The translations under genes were made by a program, and so were the position numbers. A stretch of 64,000 nucleotides of DNA from positions 1,860,001 to 1,924,000 of the forward strand of contig JBLDXI010000029.1 in the NCBI GenBank assembly GCA_047495785.1, written 5' to 3'. Positions 1 through 10,037 of the stretch are shown here, in pieces. A model generated the notes under the pieces. The model made no database searches. It had not been told where the DNA came from and was given only the letters and a program-made list of their open reading frames with translations. Source of the stretch: Lepidodermella squamata. Taxonomy: Eukaryota > Gastrotricha. Position 1 is the first letter of the stretch. The number at the start of each line of letters is the position of its first letter.

Positions 1-1069
1 TCTCCGCTTTATCGAGTATCAACAAGGCTTGTAAAGCTACGTCGTAGCATAAGTGCCGGAACTGTCTGTCTGAGGCGAGGGTATTCATCTCAATCCCCGC
101 GTACATTGTTTCGAACTCATCGACAGAGTGCCCTAAACTTGTCCGAGATGAATCATTGAATCTTATAGGAGAGTACGGTGAACCAATAAATGAGGTGATT
201 TCCAATTGTTCATTAAAGATATCTCGACCGCAGTCAGAGGGGAAGGTTGAGTCTGGCAGAGATTCTGGATCGACGTAGATAGTCATTTCAACTAGGAAGC
301 GATATCGCGATCCGCGGAAACCATTGTTATAGGCTGCACAGAGAAAAGATAGCAGCTGTTTTAGGTCTCCCGATTCAAAATCTATAATCCGAACTTCAGA
401 GTCTTTCAAAGCGTTGAAGACTTGAGTTTCCGACATCAATGTGCTGTCAACCTCTATCACCTCAATTCCAGCAAGATAAGCAAATTTGACGAACATAGCA
501 GTCAACTCGTGACCCAAACCAGTGGATGTAACGGCGGCAATCCTTCCCCACTTAGCGATTTCTGTGATGTAGCGAACTCGTGTAAGCAAGGCCAAATCGA
601 TAGGTCCTCGAGTGGAATACAAATTCGGGAATTCCTTCCTGTTAGCTGTGTTAGATGGCGATCTGCAGCCCATTGTCAGCATTACCATGCCAATCTGTGA
701 GACAACTCGACCCCAGCTGTTGCAACCTGGGGTGTAATAAGGTCCAATATTCAGCGGGGATATGGTGGCATTAGGGTCATTCCAAGAACTTTGCAAGAAT
801 GCAAAGGCTTTGCTAATGGCATAGCTGGACGACGGTCCTTCATCTTGGAAATCGAACTTCACATGGTAATTGGGCAAAATATCGGTCCGCTTATTGACGA
901 TATTAGCTACAAGTTGTTGTGTCGCCATGCATGTTTGAAAGTTGATCGGACCAGAGCCAGTTAGGGGTAGAAATGATAGAACAGTCAATTTACTAGGTTT
1001 CTTTTGGACAGCCGACTCGCTCGAGGCAGTCAAAGCGAGTCCGGATAAGGTCAATAAAGCAGAGATCAT
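1..1069 (-). CDS. Class C GPCR (GABA-B-like), N-terminal part, cut by window edge
   Basis: I translated this by hand. The frame is open from the ATG at 1069 to base 1, about 356 residues, and continues off the window. It starts with a hydrophobic signal peptide (MISALLTLSGLALT) and runs into the venus-flytrap ligand-binding domain (ANF-receptor fold) seen in the neighbouring receptors. Shared blocks include SFLPLTGSGPI, DILPNYHV, YTPGCNSWG, SLGHSVDEF and RHLCYDVAL. An in-frame ATG lies seven codons upstream at 1090, but 1069 places the signal peptide at the N-terminus as in the paralogs. The transmembrane half should lie outside the window. It lies in the same orientation as the next receptor, 387 bp away. 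Ligand and role are unknown; the class assignment comes from the full-length paralogs. Confidence 0.85.
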   Translation of the reverse strand, partial: MISALLTLSGLALTASSESAVQKKPSKLTVLSFLPLTGSGPINFQTCMATQQLVANIVNKRTDILPNYHVKFDFQDEGPSSSYAISKAFAFLQSSWNDPNATISPLNIGPYYTPGCNSWGRVVSQIGMVMLTMGCRSPSNTANRKEFPNLYSTRGPIDLALLTRVRYITEIAKWGRIAAVTSTGLGHELTAMFVKFAYLAGIEVIEVDSTLMSETQVFNALKDSEVRIIDFESGDLKQLLSFLCAAYNNGFRGSRYRFLVEMTIYVDPESLPDSTFPSDCGRDIFNEQLEITSFIGSPYSPIRFNDSSRTSLGHSVDEFETMYAGIEMNTLASDRQFRHLCYDVALQALLILDKAE

Positions 1070-1455
1070 TTCTAGTTCTATCTCTCGCATGAGAACTAGT
1101 AATGAGTTCGAATGTGAGATAGAGTCGTGAATTTGTAGGATCAAGTTTCCACCCGACAAATTTCCACTTAAGGATCTATTTCGACGCGTCTGTGATTACT
1201 CTGCAAGAATTTACTATCAGCAGCAACACAAGCGTCATTGGATAATCAGTGAATCGCCAGCTTATGAATTCACATTTCTGTCCGTGACTTTTTGCAATTC
1301 TTCTTCTTTATTTAAACTAATGTTCCCTTCTTTTCAGGATCTTTTTTCTTATATTTAAATCCTAGCTGAAACAGCATCAAGTTAGCTTTCTCATCATTAC
1401 AAACAGAAACAGAATCAGAGTGAAACGAAACAGAAGAATTACTTCGCAGTTATTT
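1070..1455. other. Spacer between two minus-strand GPCR genes
   Basis: AT-rich, with no coding signal. It should hold the 3' end of the receptor at 1456-3795 and the promoter of the one at 1-1069. I see no clear TATA box or repeat. Confidence 0.5.
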
Positions 1456-3795
1456 TTACGGCTGTTTGTGGTTGAAGCTCGCATTATTGCTCGCTACATT
1501 GTTTCCAACAAATCTCGACAGCGGGAAGTTCTTGACAGACGTCAAATCAGGATTCATCGGCGGCTTTAAGTATATGAGTGCACAGACGACAGAAGATTGC
1601 AAAAGGAACGCAATTGCCACTGTCAATTCCCACATCGCACTTAGCGAAACGACAAAAATTAGCACTATCGCAGCAATTAACAGACTCATGGATATCGTGA
1701 CTGCCAGCATGAGTCGCTTCACCTCAGGATAGATACTTAGTTGAGGATTCTTTCTTAATTGCACGGCGTAGACCACCCCGGCGAGTAGGATCACGAGATT
1801 GTAGATCAAGATGCTAGCCTGAAACTGCGCAGCATAATTTGACGAGCAAAATACGGAGTATTCCTCGAAATAAGCGTCATAAACGCCGACGTACCGCCTC
1901 GTTGCAGCTCTATCCGTCGTTACTGCTGTCAGCGGATCTAGAAAACTCCAGGCGATAAGCGCAACAACAGTAGCCGAGCAAAACAAGAAGATTGCAGCAA
2001 AAACAAATGGCTCGTTGAAAGTCATTGGTAACAAATCGTTCAAACCATTTCCAGCCCTGAGTCTTCGAATGAAATTGACCCTGAAAAAATGCTTAGCAGC
2101 GACCAATCGAAAAACAAGCGTGCCGTAAACTAGCGGTATTCCGATTGCTGCAGTAAACATGCTAGCTTGGCAGATCGTCGTTGTCTTCAGCTGTGAAGTA
2201 GTTGTTACCAAAATGGCAGTAATGCTCGTGAAGAAAAATCCAACTAGAAGTGTCAGATCTCGGAGCATGTGAGTAGTATCAGCCTTCCATAGTTTAGTTT
2301 GCCATAGAACGAGGGTTATTTGCCCTGCAAACACTGCAATTGCAACAATGATAATAACAATGAAACCAGGTAGCGGAGTTCCTCCTTCAAACACGATTTC
2401 AAGAGCTGAATCTCTTGGCAACGAGCCAATTTCAAACGGAACAATTTCCCGAAATACAAACGCTTCAGTATCCGCGAGATTGCTTGAAGAACCGTTGAAG
2501 GTCACCATGTCGCGAACTATAAGGCCCTTACCAGGTTGCCACGTTCCAACCAACTGCGGCTCGTAATCGAATTCAGATCTTGGGGAGTAGCGGAATAAGC
2601 CGTAACGAATACCTCTGTATGCAATTGTTCGAACACTTTCATTCGCAGCCATCACGATTTCTTTTGGCCGCTCACGATAATCCCTAAGGCTCGAATTTTT
2701 AGCCTGTAAGGATCTTTCGGTTTTATCGAGGCTGAGCATTGTTTGAAGTGCTGCGTCGTAACAGATGTGACGGAATGAAAAATCTGGAGCTCGGACGTTC
2801 TTTGTGTAATTTGCGAACAACGCCTCGAAATCATCAAGAGTATGACCTAACGAGCTGCGGCCTTCAATTGGTATGGCAACGGGAATCGGAGCGCCGATAA
2901 AAATCGTGATTTTGAGCTGTTCGGAAAATTCTTCCTTCGTGCACCCTGATTCAGCGTAAAAACTATCCGAAAATACCGTTGGTTCAGAGAATACCGAAAA
3001 TTGCGTTACAAATCGATATTTTGCACCTCGAAGGCCGAAGCGATAGGTCTGGCAAAGGAATCTTGGAAGAGAAGAAGTATCGCCAGTTTCATATGTGATT
3101 ATTCGAAGATCAAGGCGTTTCACTATCGAAAATATGAGACCATCACTGAAATCTGTGCTGGCCTCAAATAGTGCAATGTTCATCCCAGCTTGTTGAGCCA
3201 TTTCGTAGAAAATAGTCGCAGATTCAAAGTTGAAGCCCAGGTTAAGATCAGCATTCATCAATATAGCAACACGTCTCCAGCCAGCGATTTTTTTCATGAA
3301 CTGGACACGGGCTGTTATGGCGAGTTGGTACGACGATCGAATTCGATACATATTGGTGAAAGGGGGCCTTCTTGCGGTTTGAGACGGGGCGATACAGCTA
3401 TTGGCTATCATGACCATATTCATGTGGTGGGCAGTGGCTCCCCAAGCTTTGCAGCCACCCGTGTACACTGATCCGACTGATATTGGTGACATATAGGTAC
3501 CAGGTTCAGGGTTTTCGAAGTTTTGCCTCGCGAAATCTGCCGCTGCTCGGACGACAAGACTAGACGCGACTGATTCATCGCGCCAGTCCATTTCAACGTG
3601 GTAATCTGGCAAAATGTCGGTGCGGTTGTTGACAATGTCGACTACCATCTGCTCAGATGCTTGACATTGGCGGAAGTTGATTGGGCCTGAGTTGGAGAAC
3701 GGAAGTACGCCCAACACCTTCAGACGGTACTGCTTGAAAGCATTACAGCAAAACAGTTGGAGTACAGCTAAAATAATAACCTTGATGGAAAACAT
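1456..3795 (-). CDS. Intronless class C GPCR (GABA-B-like), 779 aa
   Basis: This is a complete single-exon receptor. Residues 1-20 form a signal peptide (MFSIKVIILAVLQLFCC). Residues about 22-450 are an extracellular venus-flytrap domain of the ANF-receptor type. Seven hydrophobic segments follow near 475-498, 511-533, 541-566, 597-619, 660-680, 694-716 and 721-743. Cys542 at the start of TM3 and Cys650 in extracellular loop 2 are placed for the disulfide conserved in GPCRs. There is no cysteine-rich linker between the two halves, which argues for a GABA-B-like rather than a glutamate or taste-receptor layout. The start is the first ATG and lies directly before the signal peptide. The gene is divergent from the receptor at 4977. 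Ligand is unknown. GABA-B-type genes in animals usually have many introns, so the single exon is odd. Confidence 0.88.
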   Translation of the reverse strand: MFSIKVIILAVLQLFCCNAFKQYRLKVLGVLPFSNSGPINFRQCQASEQMVVDIVNNRTDILPDYHVEMDWRDESVASSLVVRAAADFARQNFENPEPGTYMSPISVGSVYTGGCKAWGATAHHMNMVMIANSCIAPSQTARRPPFTNMYRIRSSYQLAITARVQFMKKIAGWRRVAILMNADLNLGFNFESATIFYEMAQQAGMNIALFEASTDFSDGLIFSIVKRLDLRIITYETGDTSSLPRFLCQTYRFGLRGAKYRFVTQFSVFSEPTVFSDSFYAESGCTKEEFSEQLKITIFIGAPIPVAIPIEGRSSLGHTLDDFEALFANYTKNVRAPDFSFRHICYDAALQTMLSLDKTERSLQAKNSSLRDYRERPKEIVMAANESVRTIAYRGIRYGLFRYSPRSEFDYEPQLVGTWQPGKGLIVRDMVTFNGSSSNLADTEAFVFREIVPFEIGSLPRDSALEIVFEGGTPLPGFIVIIIVAIAVFAGQITLVLWQTKLWKADTTHMLRDLTLLVGFFFTSITAILVTTTSQLKTTTICQASMFTAAIGIPLVYGTLVFRLVAAKHFFRVNFIRRLRAGNGLNDLLPMTFNEPFVFAAIFLFCSATVVALIAWSFLDPLTAVTTDRAATRRYVGVYDAYFEEYSVFCSSNYAAQFQASILIYNLVILLAGVVYAVQLRKNPQLSIYPEVKRLMLAVTISMSLLIAAIVLIFVVSLSAMWELTVAIAFLLQSSVVCALIYLKPPMNPDLTSVKNFPLSRFVGNNVASNNASFNHKQP

Positions 3796-4976
3796 GTTTC
3801 AAAATTGCTAGCTTCGAGGCGCGATCGTCAATATTCAGCTCAACGACTCAGAGCGCGTGCTAATTAGCTATTAGCTAGTCGGTTATGTTTCATCCACGCT
3901 TTTCGTAATACATACTATCATAGATCATAAACCGATTTATCTCGTTTCCTACTCCTACTTATATCCAACCGAAGATGGAGGAAACTCTAAAGGCAGTCAT
4001 ATTTGTATGATATTGTACGAGTTTTTTTATTCATATCTGAGATTCGTAGCACGAGATGTGGGCATGCTGACGAGGCCGAGCGAAAGTTATACCGTAAAAT
4101 ATCGAATTGGCCAAGCTACTCGACCTATATTTTTGACGACAATTCTATATTTATTGATCATATTTTCCTATTTCTGAACTCCAAAAGCCATAATTTGACA
4201 TAATGAAAAATGCAGAACTCTTAAGTCTCTTAAGCTTAAGTCAACCCCCCTTATTTAAATCTTTCAACAGCAGGAAGGGCTTGCCGAGTGCCTTTGCGGA
4301 GGTGAACTTGGAAAGATGAAAGTTGATCGAATTTCACAATATCAGGCATCAAATCAACTGACGAGATACATGTTGGTTTAACGTCAACATGACGCTCAAT
4401 GTTCAAGGTTAAAGCCGAAAGTTTCCAGTGGTGCCTTGTGTAAAACTTTGAAATAGATAGCTGCCATGAAAATGACCCGACATTCTCAGTGTGCCCTTCC
4501 CGCATCAGCTCTTTTCATAGTTGCTTTCTGATAGCTGTTTCGTCGGATACATTCAAGTCAAATACATCGTCAAATACATTGCAGCTGTGGCGCATTAAAG
4601 TGTCGGGTGCACGTTAATTGCTATCAAGGCAATAGGTATTTAGTACTGAATCCAGGAAACGGTAGTCTAGTGACGCATCTTTTATAACTTTGCCTTTCGC
4701 TCTCACTGGTTCCAGGTCTCTAAATAAATTATATTTTTCTTTGAGAAATAAGAAATAACCGATAAGATAGGTTCTTGCTTCTTTCCCATAGACCCAACAT
4801 CCCGCAGAACGATCTCGAGACACAATAATTATATAGCATGTAAATCAATCCATTGAGAGGAGCATATCTCCAGTTTTCAAAATATTTTCGATTTTTGTGA
4901 TTTTTGAAAAGCTGATGTAATATTTCCTTTGACAAATAGTATTTAACTAAGGATTTCTCAAAAGCTTCATACAAGA
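3796..4976. other. Divergent intergenic region between GPCR genes
   Basis: This 1.2-kb spacer lies between two head-to-head receptor genes and so should hold both promoters. No convincing gene is present. Bases 4086-4156 form a repeat shared almost exactly with 48509-48579 (see findings). The rest is AT-rich and unremarkable. Confidence 0.5.
4086..4156 (+). repeat. Dispersed repeat copy (partner at 48509-48579)
   Basis: About 71 bp starting gttataccgtaaaatatcg are nearly identical to a segment at 48509-48579, in the same orientation, with different flanks. It is probably a fragment of an interspersed element; its family is not recognised. Confidence 0.6.
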
Positions 4977-7211
4977 ATGATCTGTGTGTTGATACTGATG
5001 ATCGCTCTGCAACTGGAATCAGCCCTTGCAACAAAACCTCATCGTATAAAAATGCTGTCCATGCTTCCTCTTACTGGCTCTGAACCTCTGACATTCAAGT
5101 CTTGCGCCGCCACACAACAATTGGTCATCGATTCGGCCAACAGCAGGAGCGACATATTACCAAAATATCACATTGAATTGGACATTCAAGACGAAGGCGC
5201 TGTTTCAACTAGAGCCCCAAAAACTGCGATTCAATTCGCCCAGAAAAATTGGCAAAATTCAACTGATAACTCCACGATTTCTCCGATTGCTCTTGGAACC
5301 CTTTACACACCAGGATGTGTAGCTTGGGGTCGGTTGGCTAGCCAGGTTGACATGGTCATGCTAGCATTCAGCTGCACAGTTCCTTCTCAAACAGCTCGGC
5401 GAGATTTATACCCAAATATGTATCGTCTGAGGTCTTCGCTGCAACTCGCGTTATACGCTCGGATTCAATTCATCAAAACCATCGCAAAATGGCAGAAGCT
5501 GGGAGTTGTGTTGAATATGGACGGCAACGCCCTGCCGTACGAAATTGTTACTCTCTTTTACGATCTGAGTTTGAAGGCTGGGATCACTGTGACATCGTTA
5601 GAGGCCCTAACGGAGTCCAATTATGACGTCTTGCGATCAATGAAGAACGCTGATATACGAATTTTCAATCTCGAAGTAGGTGTTTTTCCTGCGATTCCTC
5701 TGATTCTGTGCCGCGCTTATAACCTTGGCATAAGGGGACAGAGGTACATGTTTATTGTTGGAATGAATGCTTTTAGTTTGCCTTCAAGCTTCGCGGAATC
5801 ATTTTATCCGCCATGGTGTAGTAGAGAGATATTCTACGCTCAACTAGAAAGATGTTTATATTTCGGAGCTCCTTATGATGCTGTAATTCTATCTGGCGGA
5901 GTGACTAGTCTCGGCCATTCTGTGGAAGAATTTGAACGTTTATATCGAAACTTAACTAACGGCCTGATACCTACAGACTTTGCATTTCGACATTTGTGCT
6001 ACGACGTTGCGTTACATGGCGTCATGACACTTCACGATACTGAAATAGAGTTGAGTAGAATGAACTTGACGCTTTCAGATTATCAAAGTCACCCTAAGCT
6101 CGTTGCATCCATCGCTAACAGAACTGCCGGATCAATGAGGATGCGCAATCTACGCCATGGGGATTTCAGCTATTCAAAGAGATTAGAGGTGGATCACGAG
6201 CTCCAGCTTGTAGCTCAGTGGAATCCTGATCGAGGCTTGGTAGCTAGGTACGCGATTTCCTTCAAAGATCAAGATTCTGATGGTCTATTAAATTCGAGCC
6301 TATACGAAATTAGAATGCTGGATCCGCTGAGAGACGCAGAGCTCGCCAGAGACTCGCCAAAAGTAGTTGAGATCAATGGAGGCATTCATGTAGCAACCTT
6401 TGCGGTGATATTTTGGCTTGCAGTTCTGATCTCTGTAATGTCTCTTTTTCTCTTGGCTAAGCAGCTGAGCGACCCAGTTGAAAGAACGAAATCGACTTAT
6501 CGGTATCAGTTCCAACCCTCGATTCATCTGATGAACGCTGCAGCTATAGCCGTTGCCGTGCCAACCTCTATAAAAACAGACACATCCTGTCAGTTGGCTG
6601 TGTTCCTCGCAACAATTAGCGTCAGTCATGCAATCGGATTGATTATTTTAAGCTTGCAAAGTTGTCTGATTGAAACAAGACACCTCGATCCTAAAGAGCC
6701 CAAGGAAAATCATAGCTACCCGGTGTCGCAAAGCATAATCTTCGTGCTCCTCTGTTTTGCACTTTGCACATCTTGGGCGGTCGTCGATCCTCTCAGGGCA
6801 GTTCTTGATGCTACTTCTTCATCTGCATTTTATGATAGCTCAGCAGATACATTCATCAGGTACAGATCTCTCGTTTGCAACTCACAGGTATTCGCCGAGC
6901 CTTTTCTGGCGTCGATTCTGACTTTGAACTCTGGAGCTCTAATCTTCGGTGTTGTCTTGGCCCTGAAGCTACGGTCTTGTCAACATTTCGGTCTCAATCC
7001 AGAAGCCAAACGATTGCTGCTTTATTTCATTGTAGTGATATCCCTATTTTTCGGAATTCTCGCCGTGTGTTTTATGTCGGTTTCCAGGGTCATGTTGGAT
7101 TTGACGATGTCTATCGGCATTCTCCTGCTATCGTCATTTTCTGTTATCATTTTGAATTTGAAGATTTTTGCATCTAGCACATCGATTCGCAAGCCCTCGT
7201 GGAACGCATAG
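4977..7211 (+). CDS. Intronless class C GPCR (GABA-B-like), 744 aa, type A
   Basis: Complete single-exon receptor with signal peptide (MICVLILMIALQLESALA), venus-flytrap domain to about residue 440, and a seven-helix C-terminal half. The start is the first ATG and matches the paralog at 11980 residue for residue (MICVLILMI). Typical family blocks are present: SMLPLTGSEPL, YTPGCVAWG, TARRDLYPNMYR, RHLCYDVALHG and ASILTLNSG. The first roughly 450 bp of the mature-protein coding region are about 95 percent identical at DNA level to the gene at 11980, whereas the 3' end is far more diverged. A polyadenylation signal AATAAA lies at 7313-7318. It is the first gene of a duplicated two-gene unit. Ligand unknown. 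Confidence 0.88.
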   Translation: MICVLILMIALQLESALATKPHRIKMLSMLPLTGSEPLTFKSCAATQQLVIDSANSRSDILPKYHIELDIQDEGAVSTRAPKTAIQFAQKNWQNSTDNSTISPIALGTLYTPGCVAWGRLASQVDMVMLAFSCTVPSQTARRDLYPNMYRLRSSLQLALYARIQFIKTIAKWQKLGVVLNMDGNALPYEIVTLFYDLSLKAGITVTSLEALTESNYDVLRSMKNADIRIFNLEVGVFPAIPLILCRAYNLGIRGQRYMFIVGMNAFSLPSSFAESFYPPWCSREIFYAQLERCLYFGAPYDAVILSGGVTSLGHSVEEFERLYRNLTNGLIPTDFAFRHLCYDVALHGVMTLHDTEIELSRMNLTLSDYQSHPKLVASIANRTAGSMRMRNLRHGDFSYSKRLEVDHELQLVAQWNPDRGLVARYAISFKDQDSDGLLNSSLYEIRMLDPLRDAELARDSPKVVEINGGIHVATFAVIFWLAVLISVMSLFLLAKQLSDPVERTKSTYRYQFQPSIHLMNAAAIAVAVPTSIKTDTSCQLAVFLATISVSHAIGLIILSLQSCLIETRHLDPKEPKENHSYPVSQSIIFVLLCFALCTSWAVVDPLRAVLDATSSSAFYDSSADTFIRYRSLVCNSQVFAEPFLASILTLNSGALIFGVVLALKLRSCQHFGLNPEAKRLLLYFIVVISLFFGILAVCFMSVSRVMLDLTMSIGILLLSSFSVIILNLKIFASSTSIRKPSWNA

Positions 7212-7724
7212 AGACGCTCCAGAAAGCCAATTTTAATACGAGACAAGAATAGTCCGAAAACCGCATCAAATGTAATGCCTATGTATACCAAATTTTTGTA
7301 TGATTCAACTGAAATAAATCACCAGCTTTTAATTCTCAAAATAGAATTGGGAAAGAGATGACAATCGGCCCGCATATTGAGTCGAGGCCGAAAACCGATG
7401 TAATGAACTTTCATGACGCTGGAAAAGAGATTGGGTCCCTTGGCTTTCAAACTAACTTGCATAATATATTTTGCAATAAACTCGTTTTGATGGACAACTT
7501 CTTGCACTCTAAAAGGTATCTTTTTTCTCGCGGACGATAATTACTTGACACGATTCGAGTCATTCGTCATTCGCCATTAGCTTTGAGGAAGATTGAGAAA
7601 TAATTATCGACTAAATGTAAGGCATTTTGAAATTAGCAGTATCAATCAGGCTAACCCCCTCGTTTATGAAAAGCTTTTATGCAAAATCCGTGAACTAAGA
7701 AACATACAGCTTTTTGAGTCACAA
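7212..7724. other. Spacer between two GPCR genes
   Basis: Holds the AATAAA polyadenylation signal (7313-7318) of the upstream receptor and the presumed promoter of the next. The frame of the downstream gene is open back to 7593, but there is no ATG before 7725, so that stretch is taken as untranslated. Confidence 0.55.
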
Positions 7725-10037
7725 ATGTATTTCTTTGCTATTGCAGCCTTGGCTTTGTACGTTGGGTCTCAAGAAGCACTCATGCAGACGAAAAAACCTT
7801 ATCGCATGAAAATGCTATCGCTTCTGCCGTTGACAGGCTCGGCCTTTGGTGTCCAAGCATTTAAAGTCGCGCAACAAATCGCAGTGGACAATGTGAATAA
7901 TCGCAGCGATATTCTGTCTGACTACCACATCGAGCTAGAATTCGCTGACGAAGGCACAATTTCAGCAGACGCTGCTCGCCAGGGGATCGAATTTCACCGG
8001 CGTTACTTTGGCAATCGCGACTTTGTAATGTCTCAGGTTGCCCTTGGCACCTTAGGCACCCCTGGGTGCAAAGCCTGGGGTTCTACCGCCCATTATATGG
8101 ATATGGTTGTGATTTCAATGAGCTGCACTGCAACGAGCCAGACTGCTCGACGAAACAAATACCCAAACCTTTACCGGGTTCGTTCGGCTTACGACTTATC
8201 TTTAGTTGCTCGTATGCTCTTCATGCGTGATGTTCCGAAATGGAACAGAATCGGAATAGTTGTTGGTTTCGACTCAAACTCTTTCGGTTACGATACGGGG
8301 AGTATGTTTTACGCCTTGGCATCTCAATCTGGTTTTCAAGTCGCCTCTTTCGAAGCAACAAACGATCCGACCTATGATTTTTTTTTGAACTTGAAGAGAG
8401 CAGACATAAGGGTTTTCACGATTGAAACTGGAGATGGCTTGTTCCTTTTAAAATTCATGTGCCAAGCATATGAAGCCGGAATTCGAGGGCCGAAATACGT
8501 GTTCATATCCCAGCTCGCAATTTTCATCGACCCAACAATCTATCCAGATGCAGTTTTTGCTGCGCAAGGCTGTGCTAAGCAGGTTTATCTCGAACAACTT
8601 GAAATAACTCTCTATGTCAGCACGCCTTACCCAATAATGGTACCTCCGCCAGTCACAGATGAATTAGGGTTCACTTACGATACCTACAATGCGGCTTTCG
8701 TGCAGCGAAGCCCGATTCAAACGGGAGATCTCGTTTTCAATTGGTTGGCATATGAAGTTGCATTGGTTGGAATCATGGTCCTCGATAATACTGAGAAACA
8801 ACTTCGAAAACAAAACCTCTCGTTGCTTGACTACCATTCTTACCCTGATAAGGTTATGCTGGCTGCTAATGAGAGCGCTAGAACAATTCGGATCAAAACG
8901 ATACGCCAAGGTCTGTTTCGCTACTCGGAGAGAGTTGAGCTAGATTACGAGCCTCAACTCATCACAAAATGGAACACGAGAGCCAAATCACTGACACCGA
9001 GGTATATGGTCACCATGAAAGAGAATTCGACAAAATACCTCGAGATGGATGGGTACTTTTTTAAAGCTATCGAGACTTTCGAACTTCTACCAAAGGATGC
9101 TGCGTTGAAGGTTACAATCGATGGCGGCGTTCCTCTGGGTTTCTACGCAGCTTTAATTTTTCTCGCTATTTCATTATTTTTGATACAAATCGCAGTTGTA
9201 GCGAAGAAAATTCACTCGGAAACAAGAGCCTTGGCTAATATTCATTATTCAGCGATGTTAGTCGGTTTCGCCGCGCTGAACGCAGGTTCATTGACTGTTG
9301 CAACACCGTCAACGTGGAGAACGGACTCAGCATGTCTGTCCACATGCTTCATCCTTCCTTTGGCAATATCGCTACCGCTTTCATCGGTTGTTATTCGTTT
9401 GATCGAATTCGCAAAATTTTTCAAAATGAACAAAATACAGAGGTCAATGTGGGGTTATCCTTGCGACGTGGAACCGATTAATCTATCAGAAGGTCGAATC
9501 CTGCTCAAAGCGGCCATTTTCTCGTTATGTAACATCGCAATAGAAGTATTATGGGCTGCTATGGATCCTCTTCATGTTGTGAGTAACGACAGGCTCAAGA
9601 CGAGGTATTACGACCTATTCCAAGATGCTTACATTGAAACATTCGCCCAGTCCTGTCGATCGAAATGGGAGAATAATTGGATTATCGCAGTACTCTCCCT
9701 AAACTTTGCCGTTCTCTTAGCTGGATTAGTTTACGTATTCAAACTTCGCACTAACCCGCAATTAATCATCTATCCATGGGTGAAACGGTACCTATTCACA
9801 GTTACATTGGCATTTTCTTTGTTTATCGCAATAGTGTTGCTAATGTTCATCTCACCAACGAGCGTCATGTTTGAGATTTCTATTGCCTGTGGCCTGCTTT
9901 GCGTCTCTTTTGTTGTGTTCTCAATGCTGTTTATTCGACTTCCCGAATCTCCACTTCTTGAGTCGATTCATAATTTCCCATTCAATCAGATGGGCGCTCT
10001 CAATGTATTAAAACCCTCAAAAACAAATCTTCACTAA
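7725..10037 (+). CDS. Intronless class C GPCR (GABA-B-like), 770 aa, type B
   Basis: Single-exon receptor. I place the start at 7725, the first ATG of the open frame, because it opens a signal peptide (MYFFAIAALALYVGSQEA). A venus-flytrap domain (SLLPLTGSAFG, GTPGCKAWG, TARRNKYPNLYR, YEVALVGIMVL) precedes seven membrane segments; the last is followed by a short cytosolic tail. N-glycosylation sequons are frequent in the extracellular half. The closest relative in the window is the pseudogene at 14790-17938, which shares long blocks such as SLLDYHSYP and SKWENNWIIA. A polyadenylation signal AATAAA lies at 10178-10183. It is the second gene of the A-B unit. Ligand and tissue role are unknown. 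Confidence 0.88.
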   Translation: MYFFAIAALALYVGSQEALMQTKKPYRMKMLSLLPLTGSAFGVQAFKVAQQIAVDNVNNRSDILSDYHIELEFADEGTISADAARQGIEFHRRYFGNRDFVMSQVALGTLGTPGCKAWGSTAHYMDMVVISMSCTATSQTARRNKYPNLYRVRSAYDLSLVARMLFMRDVPKWNRIGIVVGFDSNSFGYDTGSMFYALASQSGFQVASFEATNDPTYDFFLNLKRADIRVFTIETGDGLFLLKFMCQAYEAGIRGPKYVFISQLAIFIDPTIYPDAVFAAQGCAKQVYLEQLEITLYVSTPYPIMVPPPVTDELGFTYDTYNAAFVQRSPIQTGDLVFNWLAYEVALVGIMVLDNTEKQLRKQNLSLLDYHSYPDKVMLAANESARTIRIKTIRQGLFRYSERVELDYEPQLITKWNTRAKSLTPRYMVTMKENSTKYLEMDGYFFKAIETFELLPKDAALKVTIDGGVPLGFYAALIFLAISLFLIQIAVVAKKIHSETRALANIHYSAMLVGFAALNAGSLTVATPSTWRTDSACLSTCFILPLAISLPLSSVVIRLIEFAKFFKMNKIQRSMWGYPCDVEPINLSEGRILLKAAIFSLCNIAIEVLWAAMDPLHVVSNDRLKTRYYDLFQDAYIETFAQSCRSKWENNWIIAVLSLNFAVLLAGLVYVFKLRTNPQLIIYPWVKRYLFTVTLAFSLFIAIVLLMFISPTSVMFEISIACGLLCVSFVVFSMLFIRLPESPLLESIHNFPFNQMGALNVLKPSKTNLH